Positions 25,921 to 33,911 of a DNA stretch of 64,000 nucleotides are shown here, one piece after another (positions within the stretch are counted from its first letter, which is position 1; each line of letters opens with the position of its first letter). Source of the stretch: an uncultured Chloroflexota bacterium (GTDB lineage Bacteria; Chloroflexota; Anaerolineae; Aggregatilineales; Phototrophicaceae); NCBI GenBank assembly GCA_937974245.1, contig CALJKV010000037.1:1-64000 (forward strand), read 5' to 3'. The translations under genes were made by a program, and so were the position numbers. Under the pieces are notes generated by a model. That model worked only from the letters and a program-made list of their open reading frames with translations, was not told where the DNA came from and made no database searches.

Positions 25921-27549
25921 ATGAAACAACGAACGATCTGGGACGTACTGTGGACTTGGGTCGGACGCGTATCGCTGCGGCAGAAAATCATGGGCATCAT
26001 CGTCGCGCCACTGGTGATCCTCGGCTTCACTATTGCCTGGTGGGTTAGCAGCCAGCTCGGCGGGTGGCTGTCATATCTGCTCAGTGAGGAGCGCGTCGCT
26101 CAGGCCATGTCAGTTGGGATGCGCAGTGTCTTTATCATCACGGTCTTTGCCGCACTGGCCGGATTAGGGATTGGCTCATTCCTGACCTGGTTTCTGACCC
26201 ACCCAATTCTGGATATGACGTATGTCGCACGCCGAGTCCGGGATGGCGACCTTTCGGTGCGTGCGCCGGTCTGGGCGAACGACGAAATTGGCGAACTCGG
26301 ACGGGCATTTAACGATATGATCGCCAGCCTGGATGCCTCGCACCGCGAACTGGAAAACTCCAACGAGCAACTCAAGTTTCGCAATCGTGATCTGGCCGCG
26401 CTGTATCAGTTAGCGGATATGGCGAACAAATCATTTACCATGCAGCAGGTCAGCACCCACAGCCTGCAACAAACGTTGGAAAGCACGGGCGCGGCAGCAG
26501 GTCTCATCCTGCTATTGAATGGCGGACGTGCTGTCATCAGCGCCAATCAGAACCTGTCCACAGCATTCCTGGATATGACATTACACTGCCTGCCAGAATT
26601 TGATTTTACGCTGAATGGGACGGTGGATACTGGCCCCCTTATGGTTGCGGACGTTTACGCGGCGGCAGAGGGGATTCCAGCTTCGCTGGCGCTGGAAAGC
26701 CAGAAGCTGAACTACGGCGCGATGGTACTCGCCCCGATTCTTGTCAAGAAAGGAATGCTCGGCATCCTGGTCATGCTGTATATGGACGCTTCTCACTTTT
26801 CTGACCAGCACCACCAACTGATCCGGGGAATCTGTAACCAACTTGGCGTCACTATCCAGAACAGCCAGCTCTGGGAAGAACTGCGCCACAAAGAGCAATT
26901 ACGGGCACAACTGCTGAACAAAGTCGTCTCCGCCCAGGAAGACGAACGCCATCGTATCAGCCGGGAATTGCACGATGAAACCGGACAGGCGCTCACATCC
27001 CTGCTGGTGCAGCTCAAAATCATGGAAAATAGTGGCAGCCTGGAGGATGTGCAGGCCCAGGTCACGGGTGTCCGCCAGCTTACTCTGCAAACCCTGCATG
27101 AAGTCCGGCGGCTGGCAGCCGACCTGCGGCCCGCGGCGCTTGACGATCTCGGCCTGATTTCGGCCCTGGAAGGCTATATCTATGATTACGCCGGAAAGTC
27201 CGGCCTGCGAGTGGACTTTGAACCGCACGATATGGAAGGAACACGTCTGCCGCACGACATCGAAATCGTCCTGTACCGTGTGATACAGGAATCGCTGACC
27301 AATATCCTGCGCCATGCGAAGGCCACGCACGTTCAGGTATGGATCAAACGTCACCAGGAGCAGATCACACTATCTGTCGGGGATGATGGCTGCGGTTTTG
27401 ATGCGGCTTATATCCTGGCAGGTAAGGAGCGCGGCCTGGGGTTATTAGGGATGCAGGAGCGTATTGAACTGCTGGGCGGGACGTTTACGCTGCATTCGAG
27501 TCCTGGGCACGGCACACAGGTCAATGTCGAACTGACTCTGCCACACTAG
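25921..27549 (+). CDS. Membrane histidine kinase with HAMP and GAF-like domains
   Basis: The 542-residue kinase has two membrane helices (about 23-43 and 66-92) around a short outer loop. A HAMP domain (about 93-145, ending DEIGELGRAFNDMIASLD), a coiled coil and a GAF-like domain (about 160-315) follow. HisKA_3 has His351 in HRISRELHDETGQALTSLL; HATPase_c spans about 430-540 (VIQESLTNILRHAKATHV; VGDDGCGFDAAY; GLGLLGMQERIELLGG). With the NarL-type regulator immediately after it, this is a NarX/NreB-like two-component system. Its place just before the dehalogenase genes suggests that it senses the electron acceptor or redox state. Confidence 0.9.
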   Translation: MKQRTIWDVLWTWVGRVSLRQKIMGIIVAPLVILGFTIAWWVSSQLGGWLSYLLSEERVAQAMSVGMRSVFIITVFAALAGLGIGSFLTWFLTHPILDMTYVARRVRDGDLSVRAPVWANDEIGELGRAFNDMIASLDASHRELENSNEQLKFRNRDLAALYQLADMANKSFTMQQVSTHSLQQTLESTGAAAGLILLLNGGRAVISANQNLSTAFLDMTLHCLPEFDFTLNGTVDTGPLMVADVYAAAEGIPASLALESQKLNYGAMVLAPILVKKGMLGILVMLYMDASHFSDQHHQLIRGICNQLGVTIQNSQLWEELRHKEQLRAQLLNKVVSAQEDERHRISRELHDETGQALTSLLVQLKIMENSGSLEDVQAQVTGVRQLTLQTLHEVRRLAADLRPAALDDLGLISALEGYIYDYAGKSGLRVDFEPHDMEGTRLPHDIEIVLYRVIQESLTNILRHAKATHVQVWIKRHQEQITLSVGDDGCGFDAAYILAGKERGLGLLGMQERIELLGGTFTLHSSPGHGTQVNVELTLPH

Positions 27550-27567
27550 ATGATTGAAGGGGACGGT

Positions 27568-28239
27568 ATGACTGAAAATCCGATTCGTATTCTGCTGGCA
27601 GATGACCATGCCGTACTACGTGCTGGGCTGCGTGTGCTGCTCAACAGTGAACCGGACATCATGGTTGTTGGCGAAGCGGGAGATGGCGCGGAAACCCTGA
27701 ACGCAATTGCGGAGTGCCAGCCGGATATTGTGGTACTCGACCTGATGATGCCCAACGTGAAAGGGCTGGACATCATTGAGCAGATCACGAAAACCTATCC
27801 GCAAACCCGTGTCCTGGTACTGACCATGCACGCGGATACCCAGTATATTCGCCATGTCGTCAAGGCCGGTGGCGCCGGGTATGTCCTCAAGAGCAGCGCT
27901 GATACGGAACTTATCAAAGCGATCCGAATCGTCGCCAGTGGCAGTTCGTACCTGACGCCAGAAGCCACGCAGGTTTTGATGAGTGACTACCGGCAACAGG
28001 AGGAACAACCGGTTCCCGCCGCAAAGGAAAGCGGACTAGGCCTCCTGAGTGACCGCGAGCATGAAGTCCTGGTGATGACGGCACTGGGATACAGCAGTCG
28101 AGAGATCGGGGAACTACTGTTCATCAGCCCCAAATCAGTGGATACGTACCGCCAGCGCCTTATGGAAAAGCTGCATCTGGAAAACCGTGCTGAACTGGTG
28201 CAGTATGCCCTGAAAAACGGACTGCTGGAACCCAAATGA
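27568..28239 (+). CDS. NarL/FixJ-family response regulator linked to the rdh genes
   Basis: The protein has 223 residues from the ATG at 27568, which has AAGGGG in front; an upstream in-frame ATG at 27550 directly abuts the kinase stop. The receiver domain carries phosphoacceptor Asp58 (IVVLDLMMPNVKG), and the C-terminal LuxR helix-turn-helix reads LLSDREHEVLVMTALGYSSR and so on. It is cotranscribed with the kinase and overlaps the next gene by 4 bp. The likely target is the promoter of the dehalogenase operon, inferred from position. Confidence 0.9.
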   Translation: MTENPIRILLADDHAVLRAGLRVLLNSEPDIMVVGEAGDGAETLNAIAECQPDIVVLDLMMPNVKGLDIIEQITKTYPQTRVLVLTMHADTQYIRHVVKAGGAGYVLKSSADTELIKAIRIVASGSSYLTPEATQVLMSDYRQQEEQPVPAAKESGLGLLSDREHEVLVMTALGYSSREIGELLFISPKSVDTYRQRLMEKLHLENRAELVQYALKNGLLEPK

Positions 28240-28562
28240 ATCATCATGATTCGCAACGTGAGCATGTGCCTCATGCAGATGAGCACCACATTATTCGCCT
28301 GAGGCGGCGCTCAGTCAGTGAATGGCTGGCGGGGATAGTCTGGTTGGTCGGACTGGCGGTACTGCTGGATTATGCCTTGAGCAGTTTCAGAGAGCAGGAA
28401 AGCCAGGCCGGTATACTGGCCGGGGCAATCTTTATTGGGCTGTTGGGCGCCGGGATCATCGTCCAGATTATGTGGGGCATTGAAGCTCGCAGCCGGCAGC
28501 GCCGCCGCCTGACACATCAGGTGAGTACGCGCGACACTGACGATCATCCGGAAGAAGAATAG
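28236..28562 (+). CDS. Small two-helix membrane protein upstream of rdhA1
   Basis: The 108-residue protein has a His-rich polar N-terminus, two membrane helices (about 31-48 and 59-80) and a charged, acidic C-terminus. Its ATG overlaps the regulator stop by 4 bp, and rdhA1 begins 10 bp after its end. It does not match RdhB by sequence as far as I can tell, yet its size and site (next to an rdhA lacking its own rdhB) make a membrane anchor for RdhA1 plausible. Confidence 0.6.
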   Translation: MNHHDSQREHVPHADEHHIIRLRRRSVSEWLAGIVWLVGLAVLLDYALSSFREQESQAGILAGAIFIGLLGAGIIVQIMWGIEARSRQRRRLTHQVSTRDTDDHPEEE

Positions 28563-28572
28563 GTAGAGACCG

Positions 28573-29964
28573 ATGGCAAATGACCAACACCAGCAACCGA
28601 GCCGCCGCGATTTTCTAAAGAATCTGGGCATGGCAGGGATTACATTCGGCGTTGCCGGCACGGCTGCGGTAACTGCCGCTGGAAGTGCCCTGGGCAGCGC
28701 GATGTCGGGCGGTGTCTACCGCCGCCCCTGGTGGGTGCGCCAGGTGGATGAGCCAACAACAGGTATCAACTGGGAGACCATACAGCGGGTCAACGCTGCT
28801 GAGAACACACTGGTGGGAGGCGAAGGCCTGGGGCGCTTCGCCAGCCCGGAAGAGAACATGCGCCTGGCGGCATTGTACAATGAAAACGAACGCAGCCGGT
28901 TAGCCAGGAATGAGCCGGGCTACACCCTCAAAGACCTCGCCCTCGCGAATGCGTTCCGCAACACGCGGGATTCAATGCCGCGCAGCTTCCTCGGCACGCA
29001 GGCTGTACCCCGCCCGCAGGACATGGGCGTGCCGCGTTGGGAAGCCGAACCGGAGGAGAATACCCGTATCCTGAAAATCGCCATGCAGCAGATGGGGGCG
29101 GCGGCAATCGGGGTGGTCGAACTCAATGAGCAGACACGCAAGCTGATCTACCGCGTAGACAACGATGGCAAAGAGATCGTCTTTGACAATGTGCCGGAAG
29201 CCTATGAAGATGCGGATAAGCGCGTCATCCCCTATGCCGCCCGTTGGGCCGTCGTCTATGCCGTGCAGATGTCCGAGACGGCGATCAAACGTGCCCCGAC
29301 CAAGATCGCGCAGATGACCACCAGCGAGACGTACCAGCGCGGCCTGTTGATCCAGAATAATGTGCAGGAGTTTTTGCGCGGCCTGGGATACCAGGGATTG
29401 GGCGAAGCATCGCTCAATGGATTAGGGATCGCCCCGGCCTTCGCCGTGCTGGGCGGGCTGGGCGAACTCTCGCGGCTCAACCGGGTGGTCACGCCGGAAT
29501 TTGGGCCGATGGTGCGTCTCTTCAAGCTGGTTACTGACCTGCCGCTGGTGGCGGATAAACCGATTGATGCCGGGATCGCGCGTTTTTGCCGGGCCTGTAA
29601 AAAGTGCGCTGAAGCCTGCCCACCGAGCGCCCTCAGCTTTGAGACTGAACCGGGCTGGCAGCCGGTTGGCGAGTGGGGTAACCCCGGCCATGAGGCCTGG
29701 TTTGAAGACTCCCTCCGCTGCCGCCGCTACTGGTTCGAGGAACTGGGCACGAACTGTGGTATCTGTTTTTCCGTATGCCCGTTTTCCAAGCGTAACAGCA
29801 GTTTTATGCACGACCTGGTACGTATGCAGATTGCAACCTTTCCCGAATTGGATGAACTGACCCGCAACATGGATGATGCCTTTGGCTACGGCGTTCAGAA
29901 ATCCCCGGAATCCTGGTGGGAACTGGATTTGCCGGAGTACGGCATCGACACACATAAGGATTGA
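28573..29964 (+). CDS. rdhA: Reductive dehalogenase catalytic subunit (first copy)
   Basis: The 463-residue protein is predicted to be corrinoid/iron-sulfur and to remove halogen reductively from organohalides outside the membrane. A Tat signal is present (SRRDFLKNLGMAGITFG). Two [4Fe-4S] motifs follow: Cys339-x2-Cys342-x2-Cys345-x3-Cys349-Pro and Cys383-x11-Cys395-x2-Cys398-x3-Cys402-Pro. The RdhA core is recognisable: FLRGLGYQGLG (Tyr273, candidate catalytic Tyr), AVLGGLGELSRLNR, TPEFGPMVRLFKLVTDLPL and DKPIDAGIARFC. As in most respiratory RdhA, no DxHxxG corrinoid motif is seen. Epoxyqueuosine reductase shares the fold but is cytoplasmic. Substrate unknown. Confidence 0.92.
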   Translation: MANDQHQQPSRRDFLKNLGMAGITFGVAGTAAVTAAGSALGSAMSGGVYRRPWWVRQVDEPTTGINWETIQRVNAAENTLVGGEGLGRFASPEENMRLAALYNENERSRLARNEPGYTLKDLALANAFRNTRDSMPRSFLGTQAVPRPQDMGVPRWEAEPEENTRILKIAMQQMGAAAIGVVELNEQTRKLIYRVDNDGKEIVFDNVPEAYEDADKRVIPYAARWAVVYAVQMSETAIKRAPTKIAQMTTSETYQRGLLIQNNVQEFLRGLGYQGLGEASLNGLGIAPAFAVLGGLGELSRLNRVVTPEFGPMVRLFKLVTDLPLVADKPIDAGIARFCRACKKCAEACPPSALSFETEPGWQPVGEWGNPGHEAWFEDSLRCRRYWFEELGTNCGICFSVCPFSKRNSSFMHDLVRMQIATFPELDELTRNMDDAFGYGVQKSPESWWELDLPEYGIDTHKD

Positions 29965-29970
29965 CAAAGT

Positions 29971-29993
29971 CCTGTAGGGGAAAACCCTACAGG
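29971..29993 (+). terminator. Hairpin after rdhA1
   Basis: CCTGTAGGG and CCCTACAGG form a perfect 9-bp stem with a 5-nt loop, 6 bp after the rdhA1 stop. A T-run comes only about 10 bp later, so it may act as a terminator or as 3' protection. It separates rdhA1 from the riboswitch-led unit. Confidence 0.55.
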
Positions 29994-30074
29994 CAGGCCC
30001 CGTTTTTGCTGGCATTTTCCCGACAAACAATCATAACCTTCCTGACAGACAACCCCCGGCAGATTCGCCATAAT

Positions 30075-30190
30075 GTAATCAATGGGCTACGGGGGAAAGC
30101 CGGTGGAAATCCGGTGCTGAGCCGCAACTGTGACACGGGGAATCCCGTGAAGCCAGATCACCCGTTTATCCGCCATACCCTACGTGACTT
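30075..30190 (+). promoter_or_regulatory. Cobalamin riboswitch aptamer
   Basis: The conserved core is visible: GGGGGAAAGCCGGTGGAAAT, CCGGTGCTGAGCCGCAACTG, then a P-type stem (CACGGGGAATCCCGTG) and AAGCCAGATCACCCG. This matches the class binding adenosylcobalamin or related corrinoids. It precedes an intrinsic terminator and then the FmdB-rdhA2-rdhB-rdhC-apbE genes. Cobalamin is the expected cofactor of RdhA, so the switch ties dehalogenase expression to corrinoid status. Confidence 0.92.
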
Positions 30191-30194
30191 AGGG

Positions 30195-30230
30195 AGCCGG
30201 ACACTGCGAAAGTGTACCCGGCTTTTTATT
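30195..30230 (+). terminator. Expression-platform terminator of the cobalamin riboswitch
   Basis: AGCCGG-ACACT and AGTGT-(AC)-CCGGCT form a long stem capped by GCGAA and followed by TTTTTATTT. It lies directly after the aptamer and before the FmdB start, so it is the likely switching element at the level of transcription. Confidence 0.85.
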
Positions 30231-30256
30231 TCCGGCAGAAGCAAAGGAGGGTTTCA

Positions 30257-30502
30257 GTGCCTGTCTATGACTACCACTGCACACGCTGTAAGGCCAGTTT
30301 TCCGGTGCGTAAATCCATATCCGAACTGGATAGCCCGACATCCTGCCCCGACTGCAATTCATCCGAAACCCAGCGGTTAATCAGTGTGGTGGCTATCTTC
30401 TCGTCCGGGAGTGGGGGCGAAAAACGCGCCCTGGCTGGTGTATCGTCCTGCTCCGGGTGCAGTGTCGCCGGGAGTGGGTGCGCGAGCTGTCGCCCACGTT
30501 AG
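30257..30502 (+). CDS. FmdB-family zinc-ribbon protein
   Basis: This 81-residue protein starts at a GTG preceded by a strong AAAGGAGGG. The N-terminus has the FmdB zinc ribbon (MPVYDYHCTRCKASF and CPDCNS, two CxxC pairs). The tail is Gly/Ser/Cys-rich (SSCSGCS; GCASC), possibly binding a second metal or cluster. FmdB-type proteins act as putative regulators or metal-handling factors; the exact role is unknown. It is the first gene after the riboswitch, 84 bp before rdhA2. Confidence 0.85.
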   Translation: MPVYDYHCTRCKASFPVRKSISELDSPTSCPDCNSSETQRLISVVAIFSSGSGGEKRALAGVSSCSGCSVAGSGCASCRPR

Positions 30503-30586
30503 CGGTTGTTTGAAATACCGGGGTTTCCCCGCATTGTTTGTGGATTAAACCGCCATAAAACGGGCGGAAAAGAAAGGGGATTTTCT

Positions 30587-31969
30587 ATGCCTTCAAGTTT
30601 AAATAGACGTGAATTCTTGCGGGATATGGGTCTGTTGGGTGCTGGTGCAGCCACTGTTGCCGCGCTGGGCCCAATTGAAGCGCTTGGCGAAAGCTGGAGC
30701 GACCAGGCCGGTATCGCCCCCCGTCCACCCTGGGTACGCACCGTAGACATCCCAACGGTGGAAATTGACTGGGACTTCATCTATCGTTTCGACGAACGGA
30801 ATACCGTTCGCCGGGGCTGGAGCAAATACCTGGATGAAGAATCCTTCAAGGCTGTTCAGGAATTAAACTCGACCAGCATTTACGACCTATCCAAGGCAGA
30901 TAAGCCGGGCTACTCCACCCGCGACATCGCCCTGTATCGCTCCAGTGGTATCGGCGCGACCCAGTCCTTCCTCGGCCCGGATAGTGTCGCCACCCCGGAA
31001 GAGAACGGTCTTGCCCCCTGGACGGGCACGCCGGAAGAAGCCTCGGAGATGATCCGGGCTGCCCTGCGCGCTTTTGGCGCGGCTACCGTCGGCTTCGTGG
31101 AACTGGATGAAAACACCGAAAAACTGATCTATGCGATTGACCCGGATGGCAAGGAACTGGTCATCAGCGAAGATCAGGACGTGGCGGAAGAGACGGAAAC
31201 CCAACGCATTATCCCCAAGAAAGCCCGCTGGGTGATCGTCTGGACGGTGCAGATGTCGCAGGAAGGCATGACCCGCAGCCCAACCCCGGTTGGCGCGGCG
31301 ACCACCGCCATGGCCTATGCGATTGGCCGGGCGACCCAGAGCCGCCTGCAAGGCTTCCTGCGTGGAATCGGCTATTACGGCCTGGGCGAAGCGCAGACCA
31401 ACGCGCTGGGTATTGCCCCTGGGTTTGGCGTGCTGGCCGGTCTGGGCGAGCTTTCCCGCCTGAACCGCATGATCAGCCCCGAATACGGCCCGATGGTGCG
31501 TGTCTTCAAGATGGTCACGAACCTGCCAGTAGCGCCGACCAAACCGATTGACGCCGGCATCTACAACTTCTGCAAATCCTGCAAGACTTGCGCGACCTAC
31601 TGCCCATCCGGGTCACTGAGTACCGGCGATCCGTCGTATGAAACCCAGGGCGGCTGGAACCGGGGCGGCGTCAAGACCTGGTACGAGAACTCACTGACCT
31701 GCCGCAACTACTGGGCGGAAGTCGGGACCAACTGCGGTATCTGCTTCGCGGTCTGCCCGTTCTCGGTCAAGGATCGTGCGCTGATCCACCAGATGGTGAA
31801 GGGTACGATTGGCACGACGACTATCTTCAATGGCGCGCTGGCGGAACTCAGCCGCACGGTTTATTCACCAGGGAAGATGGACGAACCGCAGAAAGACCCC
31901 GAAGAATGGTGGACACTGGATTACAGTGAATACGGCGTTAACTCGACACAGGGGCATGGTGACGCTTAG
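30587..31969 (+). CDS. rdhA: Reductive dehalogenase catalytic subunit (second copy)
   Basis: The protein has 460 residues from the ATG at 30587, with AAGGGG upstream. A Tat signal is present (NRREFLRDMGLLGAG). Iron-sulfur motifs are Cys329-x2-Cys332-x2-Cys335-x3-Cys339-Pro and Cys372-x11-Cys383-x2-Cys386-x3-Cys390-Pro. The core FLRGIGYYGLGEAQTNALGI (Tyr263 as candidate catalytic Tyr) and VLAGLGELSRLNR closely parallel RdhA1, so the two arose by duplication but have diverged, chiefly in the N-terminal half. It is followed by rdhB, which the first copy lacks. Substrate unknown. Confidence 0.92.
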   Translation: MPSSLNRREFLRDMGLLGAGAATVAALGPIEALGESWSDQAGIAPRPPWVRTVDIPTVEIDWDFIYRFDERNTVRRGWSKYLDEESFKAVQELNSTSIYDLSKADKPGYSTRDIALYRSSGIGATQSFLGPDSVATPEENGLAPWTGTPEEASEMIRAALRAFGAATVGFVELDENTEKLIYAIDPDGKELVISEDQDVAEETETQRIIPKKARWVIVWTVQMSQEGMTRSPTPVGAATTAMAYAIGRATQSRLQGFLRGIGYYGLGEAQTNALGIAPGFGVLAGLGELSRLNRMISPEYGPMVRVFKMVTNLPVAPTKPIDAGIYNFCKSCKTCATYCPSGSLSTGDPSYETQGGWNRGGVKTWYENSLTCRNYWAEVGTNCGICFAVCPFSVKDRALIHQMVKGTIGTTTIFNGALAELSRTVYSPGKMDEPQKDPEEWWTLDYSEYGVNSTQGHGDA

Positions 31970-32002
31970 GCGTACCGGCATAGTATAGAAAGGACATGAC
32001 CG

Positions 32003-32287
32003 ATGTTGTTCTGGCTCATTTTAGGTTTGTTGCTCGGTGCCGGGGCGCTCTTTATTCAAAAGCGCGGGAATATCAAGCTGGCCTGGTATGACTGGTTGCT
32101 GCTGGCGTTGGCGCTGCTGTTCTTTATGCTCGCAATTTCCAACTACTACGCATCACTGGAAGAGTTGGAGACACGCGCGGCCTCCTTCCTGCTGCTCTCC
32201 TTCGGTCTGCCAGGGCTGATCCTGGTCGCTATCGTCGGGATCCGCATCTGGCGTGGTCGCCAGAAGGCAGTGGAAGCCAAAGCCTAG
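32003..32287 (+). CDS. rdhB: RdhB-like membrane anchor
   Basis: The 94-residue protein has three hydrophobic segments (about 2-18, 28-46, 61-82) with the RdhB pattern KLAWYDWLL, SLEELETRAA and FGLPGLIL. RdhB anchors the Tat-exported dehalogenase to the outer face of the membrane. The conserved glutamates in the loop after helix 2 (EELE) are the expected contact with the catalytic subunit. It lies 33 bp after rdhA2 with a GAAAGGA site. Confidence 0.85.
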   Translation: MLFWLILGLLLGAGALFIQKRGNIKLAWYDWLLLALALLFFMLAISNYYASLEELETRAASFLLLSFGLPGLILVAIVGIRIWRGRQKAVEAKA

Positions 32288-32373
32288 CTGTATCGCACCT
32301 GTATAATGTTTCGAGGGGGATGGCACACATCCCCCTCACTCGACTCATTGTTCTCATCCATCAGGTAACCAAC

Positions 32374-33630
32374 ATGCAAAAGGCAGCAGCCCCCAACTCG
32401 ATACAGCAGCAGCGTGCTCGCCAGCGCCGCCGCCAGGGTCTCCTCAGCCTCGCGGCCTTTCTGATTCTGGCCGGGGCCTGGTTGGTCGGATATCTCAATA
32501 CCGGCAACCAGGATGCTCTGAACGGCTATGTTGAAGAGGTGCTTCCCCAGGCGACTCGAATCGAATCCGATAGTAACGGCCTGTTCACCGGCACTATCAC
32601 GGGCGATGATGGTGAACCGGTGGTCAGTGGGTATGCTATGGTCGGGGTTGCCACCGGGTACGGCGGCCCGATTGCCATGTTGGTGGGCACCGACCCTGCC
32701 GGCACGATTACGGCGGTATCGGTGGTCGAACACGCCGAAACGCCCAACTTCTTCCGCCAGCTAGAGCGCGTCCGGTTTTATGACCAGTTTACCGGCACTT
32801 CTTACGGTGATTCGCTGTATCTGGGTGAAGATATTGATGGTGTCAGCGGGGCAACCCTCTCGGCTGAGGCTGTCGCCCAGGGCATCCGCCAGGCAGTACG
32901 CGGGATCGCATCCAGCGCGATTGATGGCGCGGTCATCCCGCCTGATAACCGCCCGATTAACTTTGGCGCTCCGGAAATCGTCCTGCTGGCGTTGTTTGTC
33001 GTGAGCTTCATCCTGCATCAACTGCGCTCCCGCCCGATCATCAAGAAATATGGGCGCTGGGCGGTGATGGCAACCGGCGTGCTGGTGCTTGGGTTTATCC
33101 TGAACAAACCGTTCACGCTGGCAAATGTCGTCTCGCTGCTGGCAGGCTACTGGCCGGACTGGCGCAATAACCTGTACTGGTTCCTGCTGTTGGGCGGTAT
33201 CCTGGTGGTGACCTCCATCCAGGGCAAAAATCCCTACTGCTCATGGTTCTGCCCGTTTGGGGCAACCCAGGAATTTCTCGGTTCCCTGACCGGGGCGAAA
33301 CCCTACCAACCGCGAGCGATCTATAGCAAATTACAGTGGCTTCAGCGTGGATTATCCTTCACGGCGATTGTGCTGGGACTGGCGCTGCGCCAGCCTGGCG
33401 CGACCAGCTACGAGCCGTTTGGCACGCTGTTCAACCTGGAAGGATCGTGGCCACAGTGGGTTTTGCTGGTGATGGTGCTGTTTGGCTCGCTCGTGATCTA
33501 TCGTCCCTTCTGTAATTATCTCTGTCCGCTTGACCCTGTGGTTGGGTATATCGGGGAAGTGCGGCGTTGGGTGAAGAATTTATGGCAAAAGAACAGAGCC
33601 GCCAGATCGACAAGCGGCAGGTTGCCTTAA
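32374..33630 (+). CDS. rdhC: RdhC/NosR-like membrane flavoprotein with ferredoxin-type cysteine motifs
   Basis: The protein has 418 residues from the ATG at 32374. An N-terminal helix (about 22-42) is followed by an outer FMN-binding domain whose DGVSGAT motif (155-161, Thr161 the expected flavin attachment site) is the target of ApbE. Five or six membrane helices (about 200-400) carry Cys289-x3-Cys293-Pro and Cys380-x3-Cys384-Pro, matching the NosR/RdhC family. Such proteins move electrons from quinol to periplasmic reductases or have accessory roles. No nitrous-oxide reductase genes are present, and rdh neighbours favour RdhC. Confidence 0.85.
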   Translation: MQKAAAPNSIQQQRARQRRRQGLLSLAAFLILAGAWLVGYLNTGNQDALNGYVEEVLPQATRIESDSNGLFTGTITGDDGEPVVSGYAMVGVATGYGGPIAMLVGTDPAGTITAVSVVEHAETPNFFRQLERVRFYDQFTGTSYGDSLYLGEDIDGVSGATLSAEAVAQGIRQAVRGIASSAIDGAVIPPDNRPINFGAPEIVLLALFVVSFILHQLRSRPIIKKYGRWAVMATGVLVLGFILNKPFTLANVVSLLAGYWPDWRNNLYWFLLLGGILVVTSIQGKNPYCSWFCPFGATQEFLGSLTGAKPYQPRAIYSKLQWLQRGLSFTAIVLGLALRQPGATSYEPFGTLFNLEGSWPQWVLLVMVLFGSLVIYRPFCNYLCPLDPVVGYIGEVRRWVKNLWQKNRAARSTSGRLP

Positions 33631-33911
33631 TCGCGTATCTGGCGCTGGGTGTGGCAATGATACTGATGACGCTCGTGCTGGCGTTTACGCCGGAAACTCC
33701 GGCGACAACCCAGGTGACCGTCGTTGCTACCCGGACACTGAGTCCTCTTGTTCTGACACAGCAGGCCGACTATGTGACCATTGGCCCGGCAGCACATCAG
33801 GGCAGCGGCACAGGCGGCGGGCGCGGCCAACATGCTGAGGCTACACCGGCATCCACCATTGAATCCGGTACAGCAACACCATCAGGGGAAAACCATGACA
33901 CCTCACACTAA
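33582..33911 (+). CDS. Small single-helix exported-tail protein
   Basis: The 109-residue protein overlaps the rdhC end by 49 bp and the apbE start by 17 bp. It has a charged N-terminus, one helix (about 19-38, VALIAYLALGVAMILMTLVL) and a Thr/Ser/Gly/His-rich tail (QGSGTGGGRGQH). The tail probably lies outside the membrane. No family is recognised. The tight overlaps on both sides suggest that it is translated with the RdhC/ApbE pair and is a part of that electron-transfer unit. Confidence 0.6.
   Translation: MAKEQSRQIDKRQVALIAYLALGVAMILMTLVLAFTPETPATTQVTVVATRTLSPLVLTQQADYVTIGPAAHQGSGTGGGRGQHAEATPASTIESGTATPSGENHDTSH

Noticed and set aside
28573..31969. Epoxyqueuosine reductases (QueG)
   Set aside because: QueG shares the Fe-S and corrinoid fold, but it is cytoplasmic; both proteins here have Tat signals and sit with RdhB and RdhC.
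32374..33630. NosR, regulator of nitrous oxide reduction
   Set aside because: The protein shares the FMN-binding and CxxxCP architecture, but no nos genes are present and rdhA/rdhB are adjacent, so RdhC-like is the better call.
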